This document shows positions 24,422 through 37,809 of a stretch of 64,000 nucleotides of DNA, one piece after another; the first letter of the stretch is position 1; each line of letters starts with the position of its first letter. The notes under the pieces were generated by a model. That model saw only the letters and a program-made list of their open reading frames with translations. It was not told the DNA's origin and made no database searches. The translations under genes were made by a program, and so were the position numbers. This DNA is from Unio delphinus (lineage: Eukaryota; Mollusca; Bivalvia; Unionida; Unionidae), in NCBI GenBank assembly GCA_029339505.1, contig JAQISU010000132.1, positions 11,077,001 through 11,141,000 of the forward strand, in the 5' to 3' direction.

Positions 24422-24671
24422 GGGGTCCTGAGTGGCCAAGTGGTCTAAAGTGCTCTCTGTGATGGATCACTGCCATCTCACCTCTGTCTGCGTGGGTTCG
24501 AGTCTCAGATTTGGCCAATGTGGGTATGTAGGAAAGTTTGCCAGCAGCATCTCATGGGTCAGTGGTTCTTTCTGGGGTTTTCCTGGTTTCTTCCTCCACC
24601 ATTAATACTAGTCGCCATGTATAGCCTATAATGTGCTGAAAAATGGTGTTAAACATTAAAACAACAACAAA
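24422..24671 (+). mobile_element. tRNA-derived SINE, family 1, near full length
   Basis: The head carries a polymerase III A box TGGCCAAGTGG (24433-24443) and a B box GGTTCGAGTCTC (24495-24506). The body ends GTGCTGAAAAATGGTGTTAA with an (AAC)n tail. The same family is seen inverted at 40971-41236, at 46895-47041 with 48386-48508, and in part at 43481-43576. Confidence 0.9.
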
Positions 24672-25362
24672 AGAGATTGAGGCTGAAGAGCATTTTTTAG
24701 ATGAAGGCATGTCTCAAGAATGTCCTCACTTTCTTTGGATTTTTTATATTTGCAACATTTCATTGTCACTGTTTCACTGAAATGACAACAATGATTGAAA
24801 CAAAACAAATTACAACAAATAAACTAAAGAAACAAGTGTCAATATATATGCAGTAAGCATTAACTAACAACTAGCAACACATATTGACCAAGTTGAAACA
24901 CAGTCTGAATAAGTAAAGTCCACATTACATAAATAAATTCCCATAAATATGGATCAAATATCAAAAATATTTATAACTCATAGTATATGTAACAATCTCA
25001 CTACATCAATAACTCCAGAATTTCTGTATGCATGGATAGAAAACTTGAAGATTTTAAAGGATTTTTGAGATACTACTTGATACTGAAAAGCTAAAGCTTC
25101 AAACTGGTAAGACCTTGTGGTAGTTAGGTGGAGTCAATGGACAAATAGTTTCTTCTCTTTTCTAAGAAGTGCATAACAAAGATGAAATGTCATCTTTTTT
25201 CCAGAAGGCAAGATTTAGAAGGTAGCAAGCTTATTTAAAAAAACAATAATGTAATTGGGGGAATGTATTAAAAGGAGAAAGTCTTACATACCAAATCTGG
25301 TAACAAAAATATTTTCTTATATATCTGAGTTACCATGTACACAAAAAAGTGATATACAAAGA

Positions 25363-25382
25363 TGACCTTTGACCTTGGACCT
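25363..25382. promoter_or_regulatory. three direct nuclear-receptor half-sites spaced by one base
   Basis: TGACCT-T-TGACCT-T-GGACCT. Two perfect halves form a DR1 element of the RXR/HNF4 type. It sits in intronic repeat-like sequence, so function is doubtful; only the motif is certain. Confidence 0.3.
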
Positions 25383-25682
25383 CATATTGCTGAACTAACT
25401 TAAATGCTCTCATGATATACAGATATGTTAAGCTTGATTAAATACATAATATAAAAGTAAACTTAAACTGAACAGGCAACAATTAAGGACATAACAACAA
25501 ACTGGATTTGATAAAAAATCGATTCATACTTGTTTATGATCACAATCCTTCACACATACCACTCACCAGATCATGATCTCTGATTTCAAAATCAAGGTCA
25601 GATTGCTATCAACTTAATTATTGTGAAATGCAGCAAAGTGTGGTCATTTGTAAACATCATCGTGTTCAGTAAAGTACCAATA

Positions 25683-25925
25683 TGCAAACAGACATGACTG
25701 ACTTGACCCTGAGGCCACGTAGGTTTGGATTTCAAACAGACATGACTGACTTGACCCTGAGGCCACATAGGTTTGGATTTCAAACAGACATGACTGACTT
25801 GACCCTGATGCCATGTAGGTCTGATTTTCAACAGACATGACTGAATTCACCTTGAGGCCATGTAGGTCTGGTTTTCAAACAGACTTGACTGACTTGACCC
25901 TGAAGCCATGTAGGTATGGTTTTCA
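25683..25925. repeat. 48-bp minisatellite, five copies
   Basis: Units begin near 25691, 25739, 25787, 25834 and 25882 with GACATGACTGACTTGACCCT. The period is 16 codons, leaving minus-strand frames open. Intronic between e8 and e9. Confidence 0.9.
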
Positions 25926-27249
25926 AACTTGCTCCCAATAGGGTAAATATTTTATTCATGGCCAATTACACATAGCAAGAGTGATACTCCATCCCTATGC
26001 TACCATTTTTAAAAAAAAAAATACTGATACCAGTATCTTTTATATGGCTATGGCTGTGCCATGTTGGAGATAAAATTTCATTTCCATACTAAGAATGTTT
26101 TAGAAAAGAGCGCATGTTAATTTAACCATCCATTCAAGATTTTCAATATTGTATCTATTTCCATAGTTAGATCAGCATCATTTTAGAATTGTACTAACTA
26201 CATGTGCAAGAAAAATCTTTTTAGTGAAAATCTCCAGCAGACAACTATTCCATCAGGTGAGTAATCTAACAATTTTCAAAATAACCATCTGAGACTTCAA
26301 GTTATATCCACACCTTTTTTTATTTATGGCCAATTGTATGTCATAAAGAATTTTCATGTCAATATGACATTCCAACGAGGAGTAGTACCAATAGCATGAT
26401 TTTAATACTAGCTAACATGGTGACCATTTTGGACATCCGATTGGCACCATTTTCATTTCATGCCATCTATGCTTCCTAATAAGTCTTCAGGATGCAGAAT
26501 AAATAGTAATAATGTCATGTAAAGTAAATTTAACAGTTACCAACAAATATCTTCTCACAGCCTTTTCATGGTGTCATTCATTGCTGAAGTTGTATTGTTT
26601 CAAATTTGCTTACACCATCATACAATCATAGTATTTAACATTTTGGCAAATATTTTTTTAAAAGGTATCAACCCTTTACTTCATCATGTGTAGGCTGTGG
26701 CCAAACCACAAAGCACAGTGTGCTATAAATGGAATATATGTTAACCTAAATGACACATATACCTATCAAATTTTGATCAGTTTACTACATATTATGTTCA
26801 ACATAAACTTTAACCATGTTACCTGTTTTGGTCACATCTATTATGTATCAGTTAAATATGATCTTTATACCAGTATAATTATTTTTAATGGAATATTTTT
26901 ATTTTAAAATCTTGTGTGACCAACCGTAGCTGACCTTTTTCTTTTTAACCTTGATCATTTTTATTTGATAAATTATTTAAAAAATCAGTGTTGCCTAGAT
27001 TAAACTTGTAGCCTATATAAGCCTTCATAGTTTTAATTTTAAACATCTAAACTCAAGAAAGTACTGAACAAAATCTGTAGAATGGAGAGTCTGATCCAGT
27101 TACTTTAAATAGCAGATTAAGACTTATATATTTAATAGCAGTCATTTACCACAATGCCTTTAGTTTCTAACATGGGGGTTTACCCAAATGTGACACTATG
27201 AAAACAAGTGGCTTAAGTTTACTGCAGCTATCTAAACACGCTTCCAGAT

Positions 27250-28035
27250 GTATGGTGCAGAGGCATCCAAACACAACTGTATTCAAATCAGATGAAGCCA
27301 TCCGAGAATGGAGCAGAGGCATCCAAAAGTGCTTTGATGAGAATGAGGCAGAGGCATCCAAAAGTCCTTTTTTTTTAAAATGGGGTAGAGGCATCCAAAA
27401 GTGCTTTTATGAGAATTGGGTAGAGGCATCCAGCAGTGCTTCTGTGAGAATTGGGTAGAGACATCCAGCAGTGCTTTTATGAGAATGAGGTAGAGGCATC
27501 CAGCAGTGCTTTTATGAGAATTGGGTAGAGGCATCAAGCAGTGCTTTTATGAGAATTGGGTAGAGGCATCCAGCAGTGCTTTTATGAGAATGAGGTAGAG
27601 GCATCCAGCAGTGCTTTTATGAGAATTGGGTAGAGGCATCCAGCAGTGCTTTTATGAGAATTGGGTAGAGGCATCCAGCAGTGCTTTTATGAGAATGAGG
27701 TAGAGGCATCCAGCAGTGCTTTTATGAGAATTGGGTAGAGGCATCCAGCAGTGCTTTTATGAGAATTGGGTAGAGGCATCCATCAGTGCTTTTATGAGAA
27801 TGAGGTAGAGGCATCCAGCAGTGCTTTTATGAGAAAGGGGTAGAGGCATCCAAACACAATTGTATTCAAATCAGATTGAGGCATCCAATAGTGCTTCTGT
27901 GAAAATGGGGTAGAGGCATCCAAAAGTGCTTTTATGAGAATGGGGTAGAGGCATCCAAACACAATTGTATTCAAATCAGATTGAGGCATCCAATAGTGCT
28001 TCTGTGAGAATGGGGTAGAGGCATCCATATGTGCT
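27250..28035. repeat. 35-bp minisatellite with 105-bp higher-order pattern
   Basis: More than 20 copies of TAGAGGCATCCAGCAGTGCT plus TTTATGAGAATTGGG. Units ending TTGGGT, TTGGGT and TGAGGT alternate in a fixed triplet (105 bp) from about 27416 to 27820. A second block (27841-28030) uses longer units containing CAATTGTATTCAAATCAGA. The right edge is about 80 bp from the e8 donor. Confidence 0.93.
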
Positions 28036-28114
28036 TCACTGAGTTAATGGGTTAAGCACAGTCACTTGGATAGTAACAAATGTTTCCATTGTTACAGGTT
28101 ATACAATTTCTTAC

Positions 28115-28225
28115 CTTGCTATATGGAAGTATACTGACGTTTCCATTCAGTTCAAATGGAGTTAGAACTTTCTGCTTAGTCAACAGTTTGTATTCCAGAA
28201 TGTCCAGAGACACACAGGAAGAGAA
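28115..28225 (-). CDS. VPS13B: VPS13B-like exon e8
   Basis: 111-bp exon of exactly 37 codons, acceptor TATCTATATTCAG, donor AGCAAG/GTAAGA, phase 0 on both sides. It encodes CVSLDILEYKLL and VLTPFELNGNVSILPYSK, compared with VVKPFSIFGQMAVSS in human. A 35-bp minisatellite array ends about 80 bp from the donor, so the exon sits between repeats on both sides. Confidence 0.87.
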
Positions 28226-28544
28226 CTGAATATAGATATATAACAAAAGTTAATACTTTTAATACTGTTAAAAGCTTACATATAATACATATGTATGTGT
28301 ACATTAGTGTTTAATGTCACATCAGCACAATACTGGCTATATGATGCCAATTAAAAGTAATATATATGTAAAAGAAAGAATTGCAAAATAATATTAATAA
28401 GAAAACCCTTTCATAATAAATGCAGACATGAAGTACAACAATACAGAATATAGTAATTATGTTAATACTTTCTGAAAGATATATAAACAATAAAAGATAA
28501 AACAGAAATAAGTAAAATCTTTTAAACATTTACTCAATTACGTT

Positions 28545-28550
<6 letters not shown>

Positions 28551-28578
<28 letters not shown>
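28551..28578. repeat. (TA)n microsatellite
   Basis: Short TA run following GTGTG. Confidence 0.9.
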
Positions 28579-28581
<3 letters not shown>

Positions 28582-28697
28582 AATCCCTCAAAATAAGTTC
28601 CTTTAGTTTTTTCATTAGATTTTATTATAAAATCATGAATGTTTAAAATCAAATTGATTTTGCCTTTGAACTTTCATAATCTCTCCAGACAAATGCT

Positions 28698-28895
28698 GTA
28701 TCATAACAACATTGGCCTTACATCAACCAACCCCAATCAGATTAAAACTATCACATATTCAAAGACAATGTCACAACTAATGCAACATTGGCCTTACATC
28801 AACCAAAACCCAATCAGATTAAAAACTATCACATATTCAAAGGCAATGAGACAACTAATGCAACATTGGCTTTACATCAACCAACCCCCAATCTC
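28698..28895. repeat. 75-79-bp tandem repeat, two and a half copies
   Basis: CAACATTGGCCTTACATCAA recurs at about 28707, 28782 and 28861, with CAATCAGATTAAAACTATCA between. Confidence 0.85.
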
Positions 28896-29511
28896 TTATT
28901 TATAGCATTGCTTTGTAATGGTGACTGCTAATCAACATTGCAACATTAAAACATAGCAAACACCTTCAAGTCTCTAGTATAAAACTTATCACAAATGCTT
29001 ATTGTATAGTTAAATACTACAGTACATCATAATATTGGTTTAACAAAAATTTCCTATATTTTTATATAAGTGCTTATGGCAAACAGGTATAATTGACTAT
29101 CGTTTTTCTTTTTATTAACATGTAGTTTTCTGCATAACATTTATGTTTGAAAACAATATATCTAACTTTCTGTGTAATTAATCCACATAATCCAACTTCA
29201 CAGAAATAGCTCCTACAATCCACTGCCATGATTACAGCATAAACAATTGTATTTTCAATATTTTCTTTTGCATTTCTTCTGTAGCTGTCTGTTCAATTTA
29301 TATTTCTAAATGCAACACATTTTCAGTTGAATTAAAGTTTAGAGAATACGTAGATGTGAACACATATTCACTTGGTTTAAGTTTTGGGAATATGCAGGTG
29401 TGAGTTTATTTCCATGATCATTGAGATACTGTGACAAAATGTATTTACCATGATTGCAATGTGTTGGGCAGTTATCAACTACCACACTATTATTGGTCAT
29501 CATTGCAGCTG

Positions 29512-29985
29512 GCCCCTATGGTCTATACCATGCTATTCTAAAACAATGGTCTATACCATGCCATTCTAAAAACTATAGTTTATACCATGCCATTCTAAAA
29601 ACTATGGTCTATACCACGCCATTCTAAAAACTATGGTCGATGCCATGCCATTCTAAAAACTATAGTTTATACCATGCCATTCTAAAAACTATGGTCTATA
29701 CCACGCCATTCTAAAAACTATGGTCTATACCACGCCATTCTAAAAACTATGGTCTATACCACGCCATTCTAAAAACTATGGTCTATACCACGCCATTCTA
29801 AAAACTATGGTCTATACCACGCCATTCTAAAAACTATGGTCGATGCCATGCCATTCTAAATACTATCATGGTCTATACCATGCCATTCTAAATACTATTA
29901 TGGTCTATACCATGCCATTCTAAATACCATCATGGTCTATACCATGCCATTCTAAATACTATCATGGTCTATACCATGCCATTTT
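29512..29985. repeat. 29-32-bp minisatellite, about 15 copies
   Basis: Unit CCACGCCATTCTAAAAACTA plus TGGTCTATA. The left and middle units are 29 bp; the last five are 32 bp because of an added CTATCATGG form. Intronic between e7 and e8. Confidence 0.92.
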
Positions 29986-30883
29986 AGAAACAATCGTCTA
30001 TGCAATATCACTCTAGCAACAATGGCATATGCTACTAATGCTAATCATCAATTTCAAATTTAATGAGCCTTTCTACAGCTTGTTTCAAATGAGAAAAAAA
30101 ATATCTTGAAAATGTTGCTTCTGTGACATGATTATTTACTTCCTATACACAGATATTTCTTTAACATCAACCATTCCTTCTGTCTGCAGTGTTTCTCTTA
30201 TTTCATTTACAATAACTGTTGGTCTTTCTGTTTTTCATTGCATAACATACATTACATCTATCAGTAGTAATTTTGTATCACCCCTAAGCCCATGGTTTAA
30301 TGTCCTCAAAATACCAATTACCCAAAATGTTCTTTTTTTAAATGCAATTTTAAATGTGCATGCATCAACAAAAAAAATCCATGTGACATGCTTCTTTCAG
30401 AATTTCATCCTTTTTCCTCAATACTCATTATTATATACTATATCACACCATCGGAGAGAGTTGTTTTGGTACAAATTCTTGTTTTTGTACAAATTCTTGT
30501 TTTTGTACATGAAGTCATCTGTTGACCATTAAGTATGCATATGTCCTAAAGGACATTTGAATAATTTCTACTGAACTGTTTGGCCCATTTGCATTTGTGC
30601 TGAATGCTAATTTATAACATTCTGGCTTGTAACATGGCATCTTTTGTCATGGAACTGTGTGCAACAAGCTGACATCACATTGTATTTTAAATGTAAATAT
30701 ACCATGGGTTCAATTGACCTTTGTGCAAATATGCATACAGCATTACATATTGCATCATATCTGCCATATTCCCATAGTGCCTGGGTTTCTGAGACTCAAA
30801 AAGTGTGTTTTGAACTATCGAGGGAGGGGGGCAATGGGCATGATGAAAGAAAGGAATGTTGTCCAATTACGAATAAGCTAGCT

Positions 30884-31003
<120 letters not shown>

Positions 31004-31295
31004 ACAGAGTATTTGCCAGAGAAACATTTTACTAATTTGAAATTGCAATGGATTTTGGGGGGCATAAATAAAGTTAAACATTACTCAGATCTTCATTTGT
31101 GTTATAGTTCAAATACAATGCCCACATTGTTAGTGAAGTAAAATAAAACATGTATGGGCTTAAACATAGACAGACGTACATTAACTGACTGTTTCAGCCC
31201 TAACAACATCCTGGTTACAATGTTTCTGCGAAAGATTTTAAGGACAAAAAGATATGTTGGTGGTCAAGCATATGGTTGTAAAGTTATGTTAAACT

Positions 31296-31612
31296 GTCAC
31301 CATTACAAGACACCACTATAAATAGGTGATGTCGCCATTACAAGACACCACTATAAACAGGTGGTCACCATTACAAGACACCATTATAAACAGGTGATGT
31401 CACCATTACAAGACACCACTATAAACAGGTGGTCACCATTACAAGACACCATTATAAACAGGTGATGTCACCATTACAAGACACCACTATAAACAAGTGA
31501 TGTCACCATTATAAGACACCAATATACATAAACAAGTGATGTCACCATTATAAGATACCAATATACAGGTGATGGCACCATTACAAGACATCACTCTAAA
31601 CAGGTGATATCA
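31296..31612. repeat. 31-35-bp minisatellite, about ten copies
   Basis: Unit CACCATTACAAGACACCACT plus ATAAACAGGTGATGT, alternating in the first half with a shorter form ending GGTGGT. Confidence 0.9.
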
Positions 31613-31734
31613 CCAATCACACAGTTGGTGATTATGCTCAATCCACAGTAGTCATTTTATTGCCTATAAGTATATGATTAGATTTAATCTGGATATATTA
31701 TGATACAGTGCATGTCTTGAGTAATCAGTAAAAG

Positions 31735-32235
31735 TCTAAAGATAATGAAATGTACATGTGATGTAGATAATAGTAAATTTACAGTTTTGATTGACACCCA
31801 TTAAATACATGTGATGTAGTTAATAGTAAATGTACAGTTATGGTTGACAACCATTAAATACATGTGATGTAGTTAATAGTAAATGTACAGTTATGGTTGA
31901 CAACCATTAAATATATGGGATGTAGTTAATAGTAAATGTACAGTTATGGTTGACACCCATTAAATACATCTGATGTAGTTAATAGTAAATGTACAGTTAT
32001 GGTTGACACCCATTAAATACATCTGATGTAGTTAATAGTAAATGTGCAGTTTTGGTTGATGCCTATTAAATACATGTGATGTAGTTAATAGTAAATGTAC
32101 AGTTTTGGCTCACACACATTAAATATATGTGATGTAGCAAATGTACATCTTTTGTCAACACCCATTAAATACATGTGATGTGGCTAGTAGCAAATAAAAT
32201 ACATAGCTTTGGTCAACACCCACTAAATACATGTG
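31735..32235. repeat. 54-bp minisatellite, about nine copies
   Basis: Unit AATACATGTGATGTAGTTAA, then TAGTAAATGTACAGTTATGG and TTGACACCCATT. Divergence increases toward the right end. Confidence 0.92.
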
Positions 32236-32239
32236 ATAT

Positions 32240-33001
32240 ATCTATCATCACAAGAAAGCAACTGACCTGAAAACTCAGCTAGTTAATCAAGAAGTTCTTT
32301 ATATACTGTCTATATTTTTGTAAGCATCTTCATGAAATGAAGACATTTTTACTTCAGAGTAACATGACTGGCCCCTTATATGTACTAATAAGACACAAAA
32401 TAATTTAAAGTTTCAGTCTGAATTTAAATTCAATAAAATATGGCAATTATTTGCAAAGTAGAGATATACAATCTCTACTGAAAATGAGAAAATATCTTAA
32501 CTCTAAAGATGGACAGACAAAGAAACCAATATCAAAAGATTTAGCACAGAAATACCAGTGTCAATTAGATACACAAACAAACCAACTTCAGACAAAACAT
32601 GCATTTATTCAAACTACTGACAAAATGAGAAAAAAACAGGTCTCAACTTCCTCATCAAATGTAAGGGTTTACCCTCATGGGAAAAGGGAGGTAATGATTG
32701 ATATTATCTATCTCAGGTAATGAAGACTATATGGATTTCTATTCAGGACACTCTAAACACATGAACAAGCTTCCCAAGACATGAAAAACTGGTATCAACC
32801 AGTCTGTCTGTGAGTCAAGCAGCCACTCAGAGAAAAGATGATGAAAAAGTTCAGTTCAAATTACAACATATCACTATCTTCAGTAATTTTAAACAACCAG
32901 TATAAGATCTGATTATACAACAAAATATGCTTCAACAAATTTCTGCTGATTTACAATACTGATTACAGAAGACTAAATAAAGACATGGAGATTTATACTA
33001 A
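32240..33001. other. intronic sequence without recognised features
   Basis: Contains a plus-strand open frame of 89 codons (32451-32720) with no known motif. Nothing supported. Confidence 0.5.
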
Positions 33002-33011
33002 ACTTAGAATG

Positions 33012-33335
33012 TGTGTGTGTGTGTGATTAGGATTTTTTAACATAGCTTTAACATTTTTTCGGTCATATGGCAAAAATGTCTGTTGTGTGACAGTTTATAG
33101 TGAAGTCAGTGGGGCACCATGCCGCAGACATGTAGCTTGATGTCCTACCCAGTCACATTATCCTGAGACCAGGCTGACTAGTCCTAACACTAACGTCTTA
33201 ATGCTGAATGCTAAGTGAGGCAGCTGTTAGTACCAATTTTATAATAAGTCATTGGTATGACTCGGCCAGGGATCAAACTGATGACCTGCTGCATCAAAGG
33301 CAGACACTCTAACCACTGGGCCACTGGAGCAGTGT
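33012..33335 (-). mobile_element. tRNA-derived SINE, family 2, with target duplication
   Basis: On the minus strand the head reads TCCAGTGGCCCAGTGGTTAG, containing an A-box-like TGGCCCAGTGG, followed by a B-box-like GTTTGATCCC. The tail carries GTTAAAGCTATGTT on the same strand and a short (AC)n run. Flanked by perfect 10-bp copies of ACTTAGAATG at 33002-33011 and 33336-33345. It shares no sequence with family 1. Confidence 0.88.
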
Positions 33336-33472
33336 ACTTAGAATGCAAACTAATCTTAATACAAAAGCATGATTCTTTTAAAATCTATAACTGGCATCAA
33401 GATTTTGCATTATATGACAGGACAGTTGGTAGACTTAGCAGGTCATTATGGATTGGTAATATAATAAAGTAC

Positions 33473-33609
33473 CTGAACCCTTGATTTGGAAAGCATTCCC
33501 TTCCAGTGGAATCCCTTTACATCTAGATTCTCCAATTTTAAGCAGGCAAACTCTTGAATCTCAGGGCCCAGAGATGTATAGTAAAAAGGCCTCAGCTTAC
33601 TTGGGGTAT
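33473..33609 (-). CDS. VPS13B: VPS13B-like exon e7
   Basis: 137-bp exon, acceptor TTCTTTTGCAG, donor GTTCAG/GTACTT. Two bases complete the codon from e6, and it ends on a whole codon. It encodes SKLRPFYYTSLGPEIQEF and later DVKGFHWKGML. The match to human VPS13B is looser here (LQPF, PSELEYM), but the frame and neighbours fix the assignment. A SINE with its own target duplication lies 128 bp downstream in the intron. Confidence 0.85.
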
Positions 33610-34129
33610 CTGCAAAAGAACAGAAATTTTATCCATTGAAATATTTGAGAGAAGTACAACAGATATACAGGCAAATAAGTAATAACAAAAATTACAAAAT
33701 TATGGAGACAATTACTGTTATAACTTTATACATCCATCTGTCATGCAAATATAGATCTTGCCTGGAGTTTGTGGCTGCTATTTAAATCTGACATGATCTA
33801 GAAAATAAAAGAAAGCACTCACCGCTCTTAAATTTAATCTTAAGAAGACAGTTGTAAAGATATTTATTCCACAAACTTTGAAATAACAAGTGTGTAGAAA
33901 TTCATGCAAATGTTATGGCTTTGTTAATCTCATGAGAAGAAGTATGCTTGTGTGTTGGAAAGTGTGTATGAGTGTACATTTACAATGTTCCATGCTTAGA
34001 AATAAATTAGTGCATACAGGAGTTTTACTTCCTTACATCTTGCTTGAAAAAAAATGGCTCCCAAAAAAATACCAATGACCTAAGCTGGTTAAGTAGCATG
34101 AAGGTTGCTATTTTTTTTTTGGGTAGGTC

Positions 34130-36350
34130 TGAAAAGAGATTGTGCATACCAATAACTCTTCATCTTTCTCATGATCTGGTGATCTAAACAACCCAATAAT
34201 TGGGTGCCACTAGGATGGCAACTGGGCTAAAGGCAGCCAAAATACAATAAGCAGGTGAAGGAGTTGAATAACTCCTTCACAGTAAAGTTCATCCTGGCAG
34301 ATATCTCTGAGATGAGACAGTTAGTACAGTTAGTACATCTGGAAGGAAGACAAACCAAGATCAGATGATAAACTCCACACCTAGGTAAACAAAATGCTAA
34401 GATGGGAAAATATCCAACTTCCCCACATGGACTATCCAGCCTACACTGTCAAGAAGGGACAGAACTAAAATTGAACTCGCTGGGTGCTTTTGCAGATTAT
34501 GAGGAATGCAACCACTGTTCATGAGCAGTACATAGAACAAACAGAAGTGGGATACAGTGCACTCCATCATCTTGGTGAAAGCCCAAAGGCTGAGATTGTG
34601 ACCAATGGGATGGGCTCACATTTAATAAACTTACCCAGAGTAGCTGAATTAAAGAAACTTGCGAGATTGTGTGTGAACAGTTATATGGACTTTTTGTATT
34701 GGACAGATCAAGACTGATCACTAACTGCCAAATGGAATTTACCACCTCCAATTTGAATTTCATGACAGCAATACACTGATTCAGCTGGCTTATGTCTATA
34801 GCTGGTCTTAATTTCCTGTTGTTTTCTGTACTAGAAAATGTCTGGAGTAAAAAGTCCGGTGAGTCCATTTTTCTTTCTGACTTCACAGACTGTTTTATGA
34901 GAAAATGTTTTGTCTTCTTTTGTAACTTGTCAACCTTCATGGGATCATTTGGAATCTCCATCATAAAGGGCAGAGGGTGATGAAATTGGGCCTGGATCTA
35001 TTGCTCCTCAAAATTAACTTTTAATCACCCAATCCAATGACAGATAGAGGCAACAGTAAAGTCATCAGCAGGCTGGAGCGACAATAAGTCACTGTTGGTT
35101 GGCAGGAGGCTTAGGTAATGAGAATCTTTATTTCTCTCTTTTCAAGTCTGCCTGCAATGGTTAGTAGTATAAGCTGCCTATATTTCACATGTGCATAGAA
35201 AGGTGGTTGCTGCACAGAAATACCACTATGGTCATTTTAGTGATCCTCATCCCGTTTTTGACAATCCCTCATAAGATGAGCTAGGGGCCTGCATGGAGAG
35301 CTGAAGTAGCAACTGTTGTGCCACCCACTTTCTAACCTCCTAAATATAGCTTCCAAACAAAAGGAGGAAACTGAAATGGATACAATACAGGATCACTGCA
35401 TGGTGAGTCTTGAAAGAAGATATCTAAAGAGTATATCTTCTTACTGCTAGTAGTCATTACAGTTCATCACAGTGTTGGCTACCATGTCCTCTAAGACAGA
35501 CAAAATAATACTACTCAAGTCGAATAGTAAGACGTCAACATGACATTCCTCAACAACTCTGATGGGGCATGAAACACCTGTCTGTAAAATAACAAAAGGG
35601 GAATAGATATGTTGTCTGCAGTTATGTTTTAATCAATGCTAGGCATATCCAAGTGGTAAACATGTGACTTGTAAAAGTGGGGTGAGCAAGTTGCATGTAA
35701 CTGACTAACCAAAAAGAAGGTCATCGAATTACTCGGGTCATGAATCATATCTAAGAGACATGGTAATTTCACCAATCTTTACAGAGGCCTTTACTTTGCA
35801 TCTGGCATTAACTTGCTATATATTTCTCCAAATGCTGCATTAAAGTTGAATTAATTCCATTCCACAGACTGGAATTTTAAAAGAAGTATGTGTAATCCTC
35901 TCATCAAAAAGATCTTGCAATCATCTGCCAACAATGCATCCTAGAATATAAATGTTGCCTCCATGCAAAGTGCAGGCACTACTTACTGGGCATGCTACTG
36001 GAGCTATGCCCAGCATGGAATGGGGCCCAGCTGGAGTATATTGGTTCATGAAAACTGGTCTGACTGGGCTACACTGCAGAATAGATTATAAGACCAGTCC
36101 ACTATAATGAGTCAATATTTCGTCATTCCAGCTGAATTGCCTGCTGGCACTGTCGACTGAGAGGAGGCTCACCTGTCTGAAATGACAGCCATGCCCCCAA
36201 AACCACACAAGACATATGGCAAAATAAAGGTCAAGAAAGCCAGTGAACTCAGATTTCAATCCTATATCCTCAGTTTCAAAGTCACTAAGGCCATGCATGA
36301 ACAGGTTGGGAACTAACTCCCAAATGGCTATCAAAATGGGGTAAAGTTGG
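34130..36350 (-). mobile_element. DIRS-like reverse transcriptase remnant
   Basis: The minus-strand frame 34964-34497 contains RKLRPAIDISQLNQ, KFKLEVVNSIW and LVISLDLSN, the first RT blocks of DIRS-type elements. ISAFGLSP near 34590 in another frame is the PFGLS block. Several stops and shifts. The rest of the block to about 36350 is of similar composition but I recognise no domain in it, so the limits are soft. Confidence 0.6.
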
Positions 36351-37660
36351 TCCCTGTTTCATTGATGAGTTATGCCATGAGAATAGAGCTTCTAATATGA
36401 AATTATTCAATGTAGCATTCACAATTCCAACAAAGTAAATTTAAAACCATCTGCCATAACTTCCAATTGGTCAGTGGTGATCATTGTTGTTGGTGCAATT
36501 AAGTGAATCTTCATTGGGATGGGGGCATCCCACAAAATGCTTACAATAAATTCCAAATTCAGATGAATACTCAACATATCCTGCTTGGATAATATGAATC
36601 AAACCCACTAATCTTTTCTTTAAGATGTTGGATGATATATCTTCAGATCATGATACACACAAACTGCATACTAGATTTGATGTCAAACATTTAGTACAAG
36701 TAATGCATGTCTCATCATTATCTTCTGTGACTCCAAAGCACTTGCCTTTCTTGTACTTGCTAGACATATAAGAAATGATAGAAAGAACAAATAAGTGTAT
36801 ACAACAAATATATCAATTATGTTCAATTCAGCAGACTTGTATCACCACCTTCACAAGAAATAATAATATATCAAAGTTTGTAGAACAGTGTTGTTTGGAC
36901 CTTTTTTTGGATCTGACTTGCTTTGAAGTTTGAAAAGATCCATCTGCTGTAACATTTTCAGTCAAAGCACATCCACACATCACACCGTCAAAGCTTAACA
37001 TCTGGGGCCATTTTCTTAATAAGTAAAAGCTGGTCCTCTACTAAAACTATCTTGTCAATATAATGAATGTGTGAGATGAAGTTTCAAACTGAGTGTTTTC
37101 TTGGAAATGTGTCATATACAATTGCTATAAATAGCAAATAAGGAAACCAATTGTATATCTAGTACTATTATGCTATTCTTATACAGCAATCACCTTTTAA
37201 GGAATATTCTCAGACTGACATGAGTAGAATTAACACAATGATAATAAACATGACAAAAACATTATTGCTTATCCACCACTCAAGATAATCTCAAGTGACT
37301 TTGAAGATTTATTTTTTAATAGATTAACCCACCTTTCCTATTAATAACCTACCTTAACATCTGAATATATCCAAATGGTATTCAGATGAATCATACAAAA
37401 TAATTAGTTATAAATTGGGTTTCCTTAACATTGACCAATCAGAGAAATTATTTTCAAAATGTGACGAATAAGTGAAGCAGGAATACAGGTCTGCAGATCT
37501 GAACAAGAGATTTTGTTCCTGGACTGCTATTCTGGTTTGAAGTTTTGAAATAGTAAATAAATAATACAAGGTTAATTATAGATCATAAAACAGGCAATAT
37601 ATGGATGCATCCTGTTAATAAATGTTGATATACTGATTCCTGTATGAACTGCATGCATAC

Positions 37661-37809
37661 CTTGACCCATCATAGACAGGTGATTGCTAAGTCTGATGTC
37701 AAGGATATCTACACTGGCCCCTATTTGGATCTGTGGAATCAGGGAAGGAACAAAACAAGAGTCAATCCTCAATGATGCTGCTAGAGAAGCTGGCTGTACC
37801 AGAGGCTCA
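37661..37809 (-). CDS. VPS13B: VPS13B-like exon e6
   Basis: 149-bp exon, acceptor TTCTTGTTGCAG, donor GGTCAAG/GTATGC. One base completes the codon from e5, and it ends in phase 1. It encodes EPLVQPASLAASLRIDSCFV and DILDIRLSNHLSMMGQ. The human protein has DPLVTPTALAACTRVDSCF followed by a similar HL-rich strand. This is one of the best conserved pieces in the window. Confidence 0.92.

Noticed and set aside
24422..24510. tRNA gene
   Set aside because: It is the head of a SINE: A and B boxes are followed by the SINE body and tail, and related copies occur elsewhere in the window.
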